A stretch of DNA of 64,000 bases from Reticulascus tulasneorum (Eukaryota > Ascomycota > Sordariomycetes > Glomerellales > Reticulascaceae). The notes under the pieces were generated by a model that was given only the letters and a program-made list of their open reading frames with translations, searched no databases and was not told the DNA's origin. Positions 24,401 to 36,407 of the stretch are shown piece after piece (within the stretch, counting starts at the first letter, position 1; each line of letters starts with the position of its first letter). The DNA is taken from NCBI GenBank assembly GCA_001557505.1, contig LSAX01000007.1, positions 2,790,001-2,854,000 of the forward strand, given 5' to 3'. Position numbers and translations under genes: made by a program.

Positions 24401-25130
24401 TATCCCCGTCCGAAGACTTGAAGCGGTAGGCGCGGCAGATGGCGAGCAGGCATTGTAGACCGGCAAGAACAGACGGCGCATCGTTCGTGTTCAGCAACTG
24501 CATGGTAAAGCCCAGGAAGGTGGGCCATTTGTCGGGGAAGTCGAAGTGCAGTATTCTCTGGAGGACTGGGATGAGTTGTTGACGGACGAGGCCGTGGGAG
24601 GTGGCCAGGATGGGTAGGAGGCGGTCACGGAACCGGCCTTTCTCATCTTCGGGTATCAGATGCTCGGTGGGGTATTGATCTGTGCGTGCCCATGATCGGT
24701 TGACGCGGTTTTTTATGTAGATGACAGCTGCGGGAAAGCGCGTAAGTCGGTGTGGCCTCGCGAGATATGGACAAGCTGGGGAGAGAGGCGAGGTGAGTAG
24801 GCTGGGGAAACAACATACTTGAAAGTCGCACGCTGTTATCCTGCTCGGCCTGCAAAATGTCCAACAGGACATCCATAAACCCGGCATGTTCTTCAATCTA
24901 TCGACGAGCACGGCGCGTTAGCAGACTCGATCAAACCCGTACAAACAACCGAGGGACACCGAGTGCAGTGCGGGCTTGTGCACCGTGGCGGCGTGGAGGA
25001 GGAGTTTGCTTCTCAGGGGTGGGTGGCCCGATGCGCATACCTGCTTTAGCTGAAGCTCCGATCTCCTTCTTGTATCGGCGTCGGCATCCAGACTGGCCAG
25101 CAGAAGGCCTCGAATGGCGGCGGTATCCAT
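21462..25130 (-). CDS. NMD5: importin-beta family nuclear import receptor (importin-7/8, Nmd5/Sxm1 type)
   Basis: Eight exons: 25130-25041, 24897-24819, 24727-24261, 24204-24020, 23970-22103, 22053-21875, 21820-21694 and 21643-21462, giving 1058 aa (yeast Nmd5 is about 1048). The N-terminus (M-D-T-A-A-I-R-G-L-L-L-A-S-L-D) begins HEAT repeats. The importin-beta N-terminal block shows V-I-Y-I-K-N-R-V-N-R-S-W, and D-F-P-D-K-W-P-T-F-L-G is typical of karyopherins. Exon 5 (1868 nt) carries the HEAT array. An acidic insert (E-E-D-E-W-N-E-D-E-T-N-W-A-T-E) near the C-terminus fits the family and precedes a Gln/Gly-rich tail. All introns are 49-143 nt with frame-consistent GT-AG sites. It should carry ribosomal proteins, kinases or other cargo into the nucleus in a Ran-GTP-dependent way. 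Whether it is closer to Nmd5 or Sxm1 cannot be decided here. Confidence 0.92.
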
Positions 25131-28100
25131 CTTGGGCCAAATTGATAGCTGGATCTCGTGGTTGTTTGGAGGGGTGGTGGGTAGGAGAGGGTGGCAGATC
25201 GAAGGATAAAATTTTGGGCGGGTACGGACGACGTTCTCTTTGCTTGTCCAAAAGTTGCCTCGAGCAAATGGCGGGGCATTTATTAGGGTACCTTACCTAC
25301 CTCTACTGAACTAGTCGTGAGGTACCTATCATGTACGTACCTTACTGATTTGTCCAGTGGGTACTCGGTACAAGGCACTCAGTAAATTAGTGGACTAGCA
25401 GTAGTAATTAGGTAGGGGGGGGACGAGAAACGCCTGAACTCGATGGAACTTGGGGCGGTGGGCCGTGTGGGCGATTTCGATCCGATCTATCGTAATGTCC
25501 GTGGGTGATCAGGATGCAAAACAAGGCTGGAGCCGCTCTCTTAGCTTTGTTTCCTTGAACTCGCGCGTAATGGTATTTTCGAGGTTATTTGGAAGCGTAG
25601 ATAGATTGGCTGTTGTCCGGACGAAGGATTTGGGATGTGAAATGTTCTGAAAAAAGGTACCGCTGGGTGGAAACACACAGGGGGGAAGGGACTCTTTGGG
25701 GGACGGGATGTATGTATGCAGTACCCGTAGTGCATTGGAAATGGGAAAATTCCAGAAACCTGATGCCCACACTTTTCTCCAAAGTTGTTTGGCTGGCTAC
25801 CTACTCGAATGCTGGGGGGATGGGGCAACGAGTAATGAGGGATACATACGGCAGAAAAAAAACGACCAAAAAAATCCAGACACCTTTTCTCAAATTTCCC
25901 CTTGTCTCTTTGTGTTCGCCGATAATTATGCGTGAGCAGCTGGACTTGGGAGGGGGGCTTATGTGACGCAGCACAGCAAAGCCTCAGGCCTCGACCAGAG
26001 AGAGACGCTTCACCGCCCGGCGAGGACACACCCCAATGCCACCTCAGTGTGTTTCGTACCTGATTATTAGGGATATCTGGAGCTAGTGTGTTATGAGTAT
26101 GTGGCCCCTTGCCGGTGGGGTTTCAACAGGGGCTGGGCTAGGGCGATTAGATGAAAGTCGTAGGCGAGGAAAAAGGGTTTAGTGGCACATGGAATTGCTT
26201 TCGTTTCGCTTCACACAATAATCCCATCAATCGACTACATGCGAAGGTAACGAGGCTCTCGCAGCAATCAAAAACCAGCCATCTAGCTTTCTTTGATAGT
26301 TTCGAAGATATATCCCCAAAACTTTTGCTGGTCCCTGGATCGTTGAAGAGACTCTACTGCTTTGTTCACGTTTACCACCCCCCAAAGGACTGCATAGATC
26401 CTCGGACGGATTCGGAGGCGGTCAGCAAAACCAAAATGCACACCACTCGTGGCATCCTTGCTCCCAAGGACTTCTCCGCCGAAGTTGCCAAACCGCCACA
26501 CACAATTTGCTGTTGGTTTGGCCCATGAAGATCATCTCCAAATCTCCTTCCATGCATTGCGACGCCCTGATTCGGAGAGCAACTCGTACCCGAAGCGCGA
26601 CTCCTTGCACAGACTGTATTGCACATACATACATAGTAGATAAGATGGAGAACGTGCCTTGCTATGGCATCAAGCCGACATCACAGACTGAAACGCTTCG
26701 ACGTGGCCAACGAGTTATTGCTTCACCTTGGATTCCGCGACACACACAAGCCCATCTGAACTCATTGGCTCCGAACTTTGAGATGGCGTATCCCGACTAG
26801 ATGGATCAGGAGCCTTACTGCACAGCTGACACACCCACCTTTGCGAGGTAGGGATACTCCAGGACGCTCCCCGGGAATTTGACACTTCCACTCTCCAGCC
26901 TGATGACCCCCATCCTATCCCTCAATTTCGGTCGCCCATCCAAGCCTCGAGGGATGAGCCCTTGGCAAGTTCCCGAAACCGAATTCTAGGTAAAGCCGAC
27001 ACGCTTTCTTTTTGCGGCAACAACTCGTCTTTGCAGGCTGATCCCATCATCTCTTGACCAAGGGATCGCTCGCCAATCTATCCCTCGCGTGTAACCCATC
27101 TTATGTCGCATGTCCATTCAGCCTCTCTCCCAGCCGGATCGGATAGCCTTTCCGAAGCAAGGTGTGGCCGTCAACAAAATGGCAATTCCAGTTGTATGCC
27201 TGGTCCAATATCCCGTTGCAATACCTAATTATAGCCCGTGTCTGCGGCAGGCTGGGCGAAATATTCCTTTCCACTTCGGTGACGGTCGAAGCCCAAGGCA
27301 GTTATTCTGTGAAATTTATGCGGCACGCCTAGTATAAGCCTCCAAAGTGAAGGACGGCTGGCATCCCTATAGCTACCATGGAAGATTTCCTACGAAGGAT
27401 TTCAATGAGTCGGCCCTATTTACGGGGTAATAGTTTACAATCTCCCCAATCCAAAGGACAGATCTGGGAATCATATGGCTTCCAAGTCGATCTAATACAA
27501 TGCTGAGGTTCCGGTGAAACCAGTCACCCAACATACAGCCCCATCAATGTCATGGGCAGTCGACTTTGAACGCGGGGTGGCAGCATGGCTCTACCAAATC
27601 ACCAAGTCTATCACATGTGCCACAGCCAACATTCCAGACAGATACCCAAGTACCCGATCACACGTGCTTCAACCCGTATGCCATGCCACTTACACACCAC
27701 GTTTCCATCTCCTCATATCCCACGCAAACCTGCAGCAAAGTAGAGATATTTGGGAAACACGGGGGAACTACCGACATATATGGTGCTACACCACAGCGCA
27801 TACCTGCGAGCTCGAAATGCAAAGTGTATTAGTGATGACCCGTAGTCCGGTCCAGGCACCGCCCATTGGATCATCCCGACTATTATGCCGATCTCTGACC
27901 TTCAGCCACCTATGCAACTTGAATGTCACCACTCGCACGTGAACCGGGTGTCATGGCGCAGGGTCGCCGTGTAACATATCATGTCTCTTCAGGGACCAGT
28001 GACATCACCCGCGATTTGAGAAATCCAAGCTCACGCTCGACTGCATGCCAGTGGAAGGTGGGAGCTAGAACCAGTGCGATTGATGATCAAAACCATATAC

Positions 28101-29924
28101 CATTCGTCTAGAATGAGCCTACCTACATATTCGATCGGAACAATACTATGAAACGCCATTTAACTCCGACCAGTGCATCATGTTGACCCTCAATACCCTC
28201 GCCAAGCTCCGAACTCCATGCTGAAAGCTCATATTCTAATCCCGCCTCTCCTCTAAGGCGGTTCCTAAGGACCCCGGTATGTGCCATCCAGGTCTAACCC
28301 AAGTCAGTAAACCTGCCCAGCCTTGTAAAACGTAGACAATAAGATGAAGTCCAAAAAGAAGAGTAAGAGTTATGTGCAACTAACAAGAGGGTTTCATCAT
28401 GTCTCACCAACCAGTAAAACTCAGAGTATCCAGTTGGTATGATGGTGCGGCCTAGCAAACGGCGGGCTCCCATTGGAACGATGCTGTGCAATGAGCTGGT
28501 AGTCCTATGGAGAACTGTGGTCGGAGTCAAGCATTCCTGTGAATTGAGGGCCTCCGTCCTGGCCAAATGGTGCGAGAAAGCGCAATTGTCAAATCCTAAA
28601 CGGCCCGGAGAAATTTGAACGAATGTACCGGGGACAAAGGATTGAAATTGGTGACCCGTATCATGGGCGCCCGGGAAATGTGGAAGTCCTCAAAGCCAAC
28701 GGAGTAGACCGGAAAGGTTTCCATTCAGGATGAAAATGACAGGCATCCTGGTGAGTTCCCGTGCTTACCAAAGCTTTGCGGTTTGCAAGATCTCTTTAAT
28801 ATTTGTAGGCTTCCGAGAAGCGTTGACCCAAGTTTGACGGAAGTACCTTAGTAGCCCTGGTTGAGGGTGAACTAAAGACTTGTCACATGCAGTAGTCCAT
28901 ATAGTTGTCCATGTAGATCAGGTTATGTCAAATTGCGGCATGAATCCCGAGAAAGTGCAGCAGAAGCAATGGACGTCCGGGAGAAATATTGTCCTGGTGG
29001 TAATCCAGCGTCCAGTTCAGGTAGAAAAGAGAACCTCCTTGGCTTCAGCAGATGGTCCAGACTATGATCCTTGGGGGGAGATGGAGTAGTCCCGGAATAA
29101 GAAATCAGGTGAGAATCTAGCTGCATGAGACTGCTGTGTTAGTTAGCAGCCAACTTTGAGGGAGGGGTCCACGAAGGAGGCGTCCTGGAAAGGCATGGAT
29201 AAAAGGGTTGAAAAAAGTCCTTTGAGGGGGTTCACTATATATACAGGGTCCTGGAACTCACCTTGCTGTCCAGATGTCGACCTCACCAATTCTATTAGCA
29301 AGCCGAAGACCGTCCCAAAACTCCTGTAGTCCCAATGAGGTTCAAGCAAGACAACGCAGGCCAGTAGAGAAGAGAGCAAGCGACATCACATCCAACCTTC
29401 GGGCCGAATCCAGACAGCAAGGCGGTCCATGAGCAATCAACATCGATTATTCGATCTCCGAAAGTATTGTCCTTTTCCGTTCCAGGTCCCCAAGGCCAGT
29501 GTAACATATGCAGCAAATGACCGAGCTCGCGGGTTGGCACGCAGCCGATAAAAAAAACAAATCATTGTCGTTCCATCCATATATGCAGTCGTCAAACATC
29601 CAGGGGGTATGCGACAAGAGAATTCCATTCTTGGCGAAACAAACCAGGCAAAGTTCTTGGGGAACTTGTGCTCGGGAGGGCATCCAGGTTGGCACAATGG
29701 CACATTTCCAATGGAGGAGAAAGAGATGCAAACTTGCAACTCGGGAGGCAAGAAACACCTCAAATCCGGGATGGATCTATCCGGGTAGAAGCAATTGGAG
29801 CGGGCCGGCGCCGGGTAAAATGGTTCCAAATCCCAGGTCATTCAGTAGAATTTCATAACAGATGAACCACAAGACGGGAGATCTCATGCAGTCAGAAAGG
29901 CTACATCAAACTCCCAGGTGGGAG
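25131..29924. other. intergenic, no supported gene
   Basis: About 4.8 kb, one of the largest empty intervals. The first 300-400 bp hold the NMD5 promoter (minus strand). Open frames up to 162 codons exist on both strands but overlap one another and show no motifs. The last kilobase may be 3' UTR of the Q/S-rich gene that ends at 29925. Confidence 0.45.
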
Positions 29925-31304
29925 TTAACGACGTGGAGGACGGTGGTGACGGTCGGCTCCATGATGCCGGTCGTTAGAATCGCGCTCACCGCGACGCGTA
30001 TGGGAGGTTCCACTGCTAGCCATCTGAGCATTTGAAGATGGCGCGGCAGTGCGAGGGGTGAGGGTTTCATCATACTGTGGTTGTTGCTGTTGCTGTCCTT
30101 GGATTGCGGGGAACCCTGGATGTGCGGTAGTGCCTGCAGGAGACGCTACATAATCAGAAGCGGCTCGCGGGACAGGAGAGGAAGAGTCAAATCTATACGC
30201 ACCGCGACCATAGACTGGATCTTGCGACTGGGCAGGAGGAACTTGGTAACCTGTAGCGGGCGGCGCTTGAGGTTGGTAAAAGCCTGACGAGGAGTAGCCA
30301 CCTGACTGCTGTTGTCCGGAGGTCATGTAAGCTTGCGCCTGCTGCGAAGACATGGAGGTGGGGGTTCGCTGCGGAGCTGTGGTCCCTGAGGCATATGGAT
30401 CAGTATATCCTCGTGGCAAGTTTGCGCCAGTGGAAACATAGGGTGGCTGCTGTTCCATTCCATATCCTGGGGACATATGGGTTCCGGATCCGGCATATCT
30501 TGGGTCCCTGGGGTCCGGCTGAGGGGAGTAAGAAGAAGGGGTCGCGGCATACTGGCTGTAGCCACCAGCACTCTGGCCACCGTAAGAGGTCTGGGACTGT
30601 GATGGGTAACCTGTGGAAGATCCGCCGGGATATGGCTGGGCTCCGCCTCCGGAATATCTGGGACTAGGGTCATAGGTCTCACGGCTTGAATAAGGGTCAG
30701 ACTGGTAAGGAACAGCCGTGTCCGTGGGTCCTTGTTGCTGGCGAGCAGAATGGGTTTCTGAGAAGCGGTACTGAACTGGAGGAGAGTTAGAGCGTCTCGA
30801 ATACACGCCGCTGGCGTCTTTCGACATATATGTACCTCCAGGGGTATTACGGGCGGATTGTTGCCGCCTTTCCTGGTCCCACCGTGCAGAGTCCGCCTTC
30901 AAGTCTTCGATCATGGCCTGGAACACGAAAGTGTGATCAGCAAACATGTTTCGCCTTGCGACCAGGCCCTTTTCAAAATGCTCACTGTTGTTAGATTTCT
31001 ATAGGCCGTGATGTAGTAGCCTTGGGAGGCTTGGCCAGTTTGGGGATTCTGCAAGACGATGGGAGTCAGCAGGGTATTCAAAAGGGTAGTCGCGGGAATG
31101 GGAGCGGCATACCTCGTAGTGACCAGGTCGCACCAGGGCATCGTTTCCGAGATATCTGCAGATGTCGGCGGTAATGACCTCGCGATCGATGCCATCTCGA
31201 GGCACAAAGTATTCATTCTGACGAACACCACCAGCGACGGCGGCAGCAGTAGATGCAGTGCCGCTCGACGAAGCGGTGCCGCCTCGCGTCTGTCTCGTTG
31301 TCAT
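29925..31304 (-). CDS. conserved Pezizomycotina protein with Gln/Ser/Tyr/Pro-rich tail (RfeG-like)
   Basis: Three exons: 31304-31113, 31048-30986 and 30917-29925, 415 aa, with introns of 64 and 68 nt, both phase 0. The first 100 residues are the conserved part: Y-F-V-P-R-D-G-I-D-R-E-V-I-T-A-D-I-C-R-Y-L-G, then Y-I-T-A-Y-R-N-L-T-T and A-M-I-E-D-L-K-A-D-S-A-R-W. The remaining 300 residues are prion-like, rich in Gln, Ser, Tyr, Gly and Pro, ending in a His/Arg-rich tail (D-R-H-H-R-P-P-R-R). From memory this resembles proteins annotated in Aspergillus as transcription factor RfeG; that name is tentative and no DNA-binding fold is evident. A role in transcriptional regulation is therefore only likely. 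The sequence upstream is long and contains CAG and CT tracts. Confidence 0.82.
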
Positions 31305-32116
31305 ATTGAGAAGGAGGTTGTGTGAGCCGACGACAATACTGAAACCAGAGGAGTATGGAGGAGGTGAGGAAGGCGAAGATTGTGTGTCGGGGGAGAAGGA
31401 GGATCAGGAAAAAGAGAATGAAAGATGGAAGCGCGGAGGCTGGTGTGGAGTGGGTGGTGGGAGTAGAAAAGGGCAGATTCTGGGCTGTGGGTCCGAAAAA
31501 TGGGCCAGCGTCAAGTGTCCCTCTTTTGGTCGAAAAGTTGGCGCAAAAAGTTGGGGGCAAGTCGGACAAGGCTCGTTGGCAGCACGCAGTTGGCTGGTTG
31601 TAGTTCTGTGCGTTATTCCCTGGTATTCCGTACGAATGCAATCCCGGGCCTGGAGGCGGGCAGTGACTGGGTAGATGTATAATGGAACGGGATGGGTGGA
31701 TGGACGGATTGTGGCGGTCACTTTCTCTCTTTCTCTCTCTCTGTCAGTGGTTCAGGCACCCCCCCAGTGAAATGGATTATGTACTTCGGGTTTCTGGGAT
31801 GCGGAGCCTTTCTGGTAAGCAGGCAGCGCCTTGGGATTGTCGGCTCTCTCGATACTACCAGAACGTTACTTGAGACGAAAGCGACGGGGCAGCAGGCCAA
31901 TGTCAGGTGAGGTCAGAGATTGAGGTGCATATGTATGCCGAAGGGAAACCAATGAGCTGGCCGAGGTGTGAGGCCCCGGAGACGACCTGTTTTACCAGTT
32001 GATCGGAGGTACCTTGGCCTTTTCGAGAGGTACAAGAGGCAACCGAGCGAGACGTGTGTCACTGAGCCCTGATAGGGTCCTGGCAAGCTTTTTGGATGGG
32101 CTGCCTGTCACTTCGT

Positions 32117-32130
32117 GCAGCAGCAGCAGC
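32117..32130 (+). repeat. short (CAG)n run
   Basis: About four CAG units followed by imperfect CGG/CTG triplets, in the upstream region of the RfeG-like gene. Confidence 0.8.
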
Positions 32131-32415
32131 GGCTGCAGCGCAGCCTACGGAGAGGCGAATGCGGGATGAGTTTGCGTCTTGTTTGTGGCAGTGGGCAGAA
32201 GGGGGCCAGCGCGGGTCCTGATGGTTGCAGCTGCAGCTTAGCTTTTCGTCCAGCTCCAGTCAATGATAGGTAGGGAGGGCTTCGGGATGAGCGTAGATGT
32301 CGTAGGCTGGGGAGGTATGGATGCGTGAAGTAGAGAAAGGATGAAGAGGGGTGACGGTTTTATGGTAGGGCCTTGTTTTCCCTGTTGGTTTAGGCTTTTG
32401 CTTGTAAATTTCATC

Positions 32416-32442
32416 TGGCGAACCTGGCGAACCTGGCGAACC
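32416..32442 (+). repeat. 9-bp minisatellite, 3 copies
   Basis: TGGCGAACC repeated three times in perfect tandem in non-coding sequence. Confidence 0.9.
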
Positions 32443-34357
32443 CTCCTCCTGGTTTGGAAGTTATGACTCTCTCTTCTTCCCCGAGGCTGAACCCAGTCTT
32501 GCAAAATAGCAATTTACGAGAACAAGGTGTGGGTTCAAAATTACTGGCCTGACCGACGCTCGTTTTGTTACTGGCGTGCGTGACTGATAGACGGAGGTGG
32601 TGGGGTGCTTGTGGCGTTGATGATCCCCCCAACGGCTCGCAGAAAAGTCGAGGTAGGGGTACAGATTGGTGTTCGGTGACCCTTTCGGGGGGGCAGGACT
32701 GAACTACCTAACATAGGCAGGCAATAGGGCATCGTGATATGCCCAGTGACCGCGGAATCATTCGGAAATATGGGATTTTCTTTTTGCAGAGTTGGGCGTC
32801 AAGATTGTACATGTTTCTATTTCCACCTTAATTAGATCCTTCACTTGACCAGATTGCCCGCAAACGGCTGGGGGCTATTCTCTCTTTCCGCAGTCCTTCT
32901 CAGAAGCAAGACGGAAACAGAAGGAGGAATAGGTCTTTTCTCCGTTGAATTCCATTTCTCTCAACTTGTTCCTCACCTTGTCCCAGTCGTTGATACCTAA
33001 ACTGAGCTGGGCCATCCCAGGGACATGAAGTGCGGGCTAACCAATTTGGGGCTTGGGAGGTGGTTAGCTTTTAGAGAGAGTGTACCATAAAATCCAACAT
33101 CACCAAGTTCCATTTCTGCTTTTGGAGCTGATGAGCTTGGTACATAGGTTGGGTTCTCCGAATGCTACAGTCGCTCTTCTGTTGCAACTGTCTTCCATCA
33201 CTCCTGATTATCCCGAGACCACTCGACGACAGCGACGTGGTGCCTGTCCTTGCTACTGAACTATCTATTACCTCACATGCGCATGCATGCCGACGCCAGC
33301 CCTCTAGCTTGCCCTGCTGGTCCTCCTTTCATCTTGTGGCCAAGTAGCTGGGTTTTTTGGGTACTTTCCTACCCAAACTCCTTGAAGGGGTGCGAGGTTG
33401 GAGTCGTTGGGTATCAATGCCTCGCGCCAATTGAAGCCTAACCCCCCGGCCTGCCACCCAAAGAAGCCTAATCATCCAACCAATCACCATCACGTCCATC
33501 TGTATGTGACAAAGATGACAAGAGCCAGCCCAAACAAGATCAGAAGAGGCAGAGCTCATTAGTTGCCTTACATCCACCACGAATGAAACGAGTCGTCGGA
33601 CAGTCACGCTTCGCCCTGCTGGTCCCCCACTCAATTACTCAATCATTCCTGTGGCTCTGTACTTCTGGTCATATTCGGATTGTGTGAGTGCAGGAGCCCT
33701 ACCACCTGTCCTAGCCTCCCCCTGAAATTCTCCTGTCGAGTTATCAGACATGTGAAATTCCAAGGCGCACAACGGTTAGCCGCAGGCAAGATATAGAGCA
33801 GAATGACGACGATTGCGGGTGGCAGTCTTGAGTTCACATGTATCCTGCCCGGGAAGTCCAAATCCCTGTTGATTGCCTGCTGGGGATGTCTTTCAATCGA
33901 TCATGGTTCGCCAACTTCAACGTGCTACTCTGCCGGTGATCCATCGCGAATAACTGATTCCACTCAGCGGCAGAACCAAAGCCAGGCCAGTGCCGGAAGC
34001 AGGCCTCAAAGCCGCGAACGCCTAATCTGTAGGAGGAGTAGGTATGCAGCCAAATGTCTCCATCCGTCCAACCAGATACCGCCATGCTGGGTTCCTGAAC
34101 ATCTCCCCTCTTCGGTGGATCCCGAAGTGCAGAAGTAGGTCGGCTCGCCGCCGTATGAAACGTAAACCGTGGTTCGCCAAAACCTCAATCTTTACACACG
34201 AACAGAAAAGTTGTCTTCTGCCCGGTGTTCTTCTTATCATGCTCCTTTTCCTGAAACAGGGATTCTTCTCATCAGCAACCCAGTGGCCGGCTCCACTCAA
34301 TCCAGCGCTTCAGGGTGGTATCGGCATGCTGTCGACATCCGACGGCGACCATAGGGC

Positions 34358-36407
34358 TCATCCAAACTTTAACTTACTCTGGCCCTGCTCTAGTTTCCCT
34401 CCTCGAGCAGACCGCTTGGATGACGCAGCCGAACTCTTTGGGACGGTGGGGCGTGAGACAGGTGGCCGAGTAGCGAATGTTGTCGTGCCACGTTCCTCGT
34501 CTTGGAGGTCTTTGGCAACATGCCAATCTCCGTGGCTTTGATGCTCTTCGGATGTTTCGAAGCTTGCCTCACAACGAGAACACATGTACTTAGTGATTGG
34601 CATCTGATAGGAGGCGCCACTAGTCTGGCCGGACCGTTCGTATCTGAGGCGCTCGCCCGGAGATGCTGGCCATCCAGGTGTGGTGCGTCCATTCTTTGTG
34701 TCGGCATCGTCATCACAGGTCGCGCCGTCTGAGACCGCTTCTTCGTCTGTCGAAGTTTGTTTGGTCAAGAATCGTTGAATCCCGCCCCCTTCCACTCGAC
34801 GTTTCTTTGCAGCTTTCTCTTCTGTCTGGTCGAAAGTGCTCGATTCACTCGCACCCTTCCTCAGGGCTTGAGCTTCCTCTCCTTTCACTAAGAATGCACC
34901 GATTCCCATGTTACCTGTAACTCCGTCTTCAAAGCCGCCGACACTCAAGCTGAGGTTGGCACATGGCCACACCTTCCCCTCCATGATGATTTGGTTCATG
35001 AGGTTCTTCGCAAGTTCAAAAAGCAACTGCTCATCGAGGTGCCTGCCCTGTGGTATTGGGCTCTGGCGGGACTTTGTTTGGCCGCCATGTCGGTGATGCA
35101 GGTTTATCGTCCTCGGTCTTCGTTTATGCTCCAAGACCCCCTCCTCGACCAACCGGGAGAATATGTCTCCAACGAATATTCTCAGCCACTTGATAGCTTG
35201 CTCCAGGGTATGAATGGTGGGTCTGAATGACTTGGCCGACAGCATGGACTTAATCTGTGTCCGGGAGTTGACCTCACTCGTGTCAATGCCGCGAATAGTG
35301 CTATACAACCAAACCCCCGTATCATGCCCGAGCTTTGCCTTCAGTTGCTCCACAGGGATGTCGAGAAGCTCCTTGACATTCTCCGTATTAAACGTGGAAG
35401 CGACCTGGTCGCCGAGCTTGCCGCCGAGATTCCGAATTTTGGTGAACTTGAAGTCGGACAGGAATTGCTGTATGGCTCGGTTCCGGATGACCGTCTGCTG
35501 GTTGGGCTTCTTATGAGCAGAGCCCAACTTACTGAGCATCTTGTTATTCGCTACTCCTGCAGAACATGTGTAACCCAGCTTTTCGCGGACTCGTATCCGA
35601 ACGCTACGAACGATTTCGGATCCAATGAGTATCGCCACGTCGTCCCAGTCCGGGTCTTCTGACTCTGCTTCCTCATCCAAGTCGACCAATGCATCTGCTT
35701 GCCAGTCCAGGGCTGCAACCGGGGGCAGCGGCAGTTTCTCTGTAGAGTCGTCGTAAGGGGCAGGATTTCCTAATTCTGGAAACCTCTCCAGCAGAACCGA
35801 GTGCACCTGGGCGGAAAGGTCGACGAAAACTTCGTCGATGCCTGCCTTTTCCACCTTCTGCAGAAGGGGAGGTAGGCTGTCCTTGATCAATGCCAGAATC
35901 TTTCTCGACTCGATGCGGTAATGGTCGAGAGAGACCTTGTCTGTGGTGATACTGGCTGCGGCATCATCGCGATATGCCCATTTATCATCTCCCTCACGCC
36001 AGGTTGCCACATGTTGGGCAATCAAGTTCGGACACAACTTCATTGCCTCCGTCACCGTACAATGCCGCCCAATTCCAAACTCACGGGCCGCATAGTTGAC
36101 GGCTATTAGGGCCTGCCTTCATCATGTCAGTGTATGGAGAGAATTTAAGCACGCACAACCCAAACTACCATTGCTGAACGGCCAAGGGCTGATCCGTAGG
36201 CACGCCGAGTCGAATCATCTCGCACTGGGCGTAGAAGGCATCAAGATCGATATGTGCAATTACCCTCAGAGGGCATGATGTTCCGTAAGATGCCAACTGA
36301 GACAGGTGGCGATATGTGAATTTGGATTTCCGACTCGCCAATCCAGAGCTTGGTGAAGACGCCTGGAAAGGCTGTGAGGAAGACATGTCGATATCTCCGG
36401 CAGTCAC
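34358..36407 (-). CDS. RAD30: DNA polymerase eta (Y-family translesion polymerase)
   Basis: Two exons, 36407-36169 and 36116-34358, separated by a 52-nt intron that splits a Trp codon; 665 aa. It bypasses UV photoproducts and related lesions at stalled forks in the nucleus. Catalytic aspartates lie in A-H-I-D-L-D-A-F-Y-A-Q-C-E (residues 51-63) and in G-I-D-E-V-F-V-D-L (172-180). The palm/fingers block includes Q-Q-W-Q-A-L-I-A-V-N-Y-A-A-R and C-S-A-G-V-A-N-N-K-M-L-S-K-L. The C-terminus has a UBZ-type zinc finger (C592-x2-C595-x12-H608-x3-H612) for ubiquitinated PCNA. A terminal Q-S-K-L-K-F-G and an internal G-I-Q-R-F-L-T-K resemble PCNA-interaction motifs. The residue before IDE is Gly instead of the usual Ser. 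A downstream Met at residue 8 could also be the start. Confidence 0.95.

Larger units (their letters stand above)
31305..34357. other. intergenic, upstream of the RfeG-like gene and 3' of RAD30
   Basis: About 3 kb without a supported gene. It contains a (CAG)n run at 32117-32130 and a 9-bp minisatellite at 32416-32442. The first kilobase probably holds the promoter of the minus-strand RfeG-like gene. Confidence 0.45.

Noticed and set aside
29437..29841. 134-codon minus-strand frame downstream of the RfeG-like gene
   Set aside because: No ATG-led conserved motif, overlaps other frames, and lies where the 3' UTR of that gene is expected.
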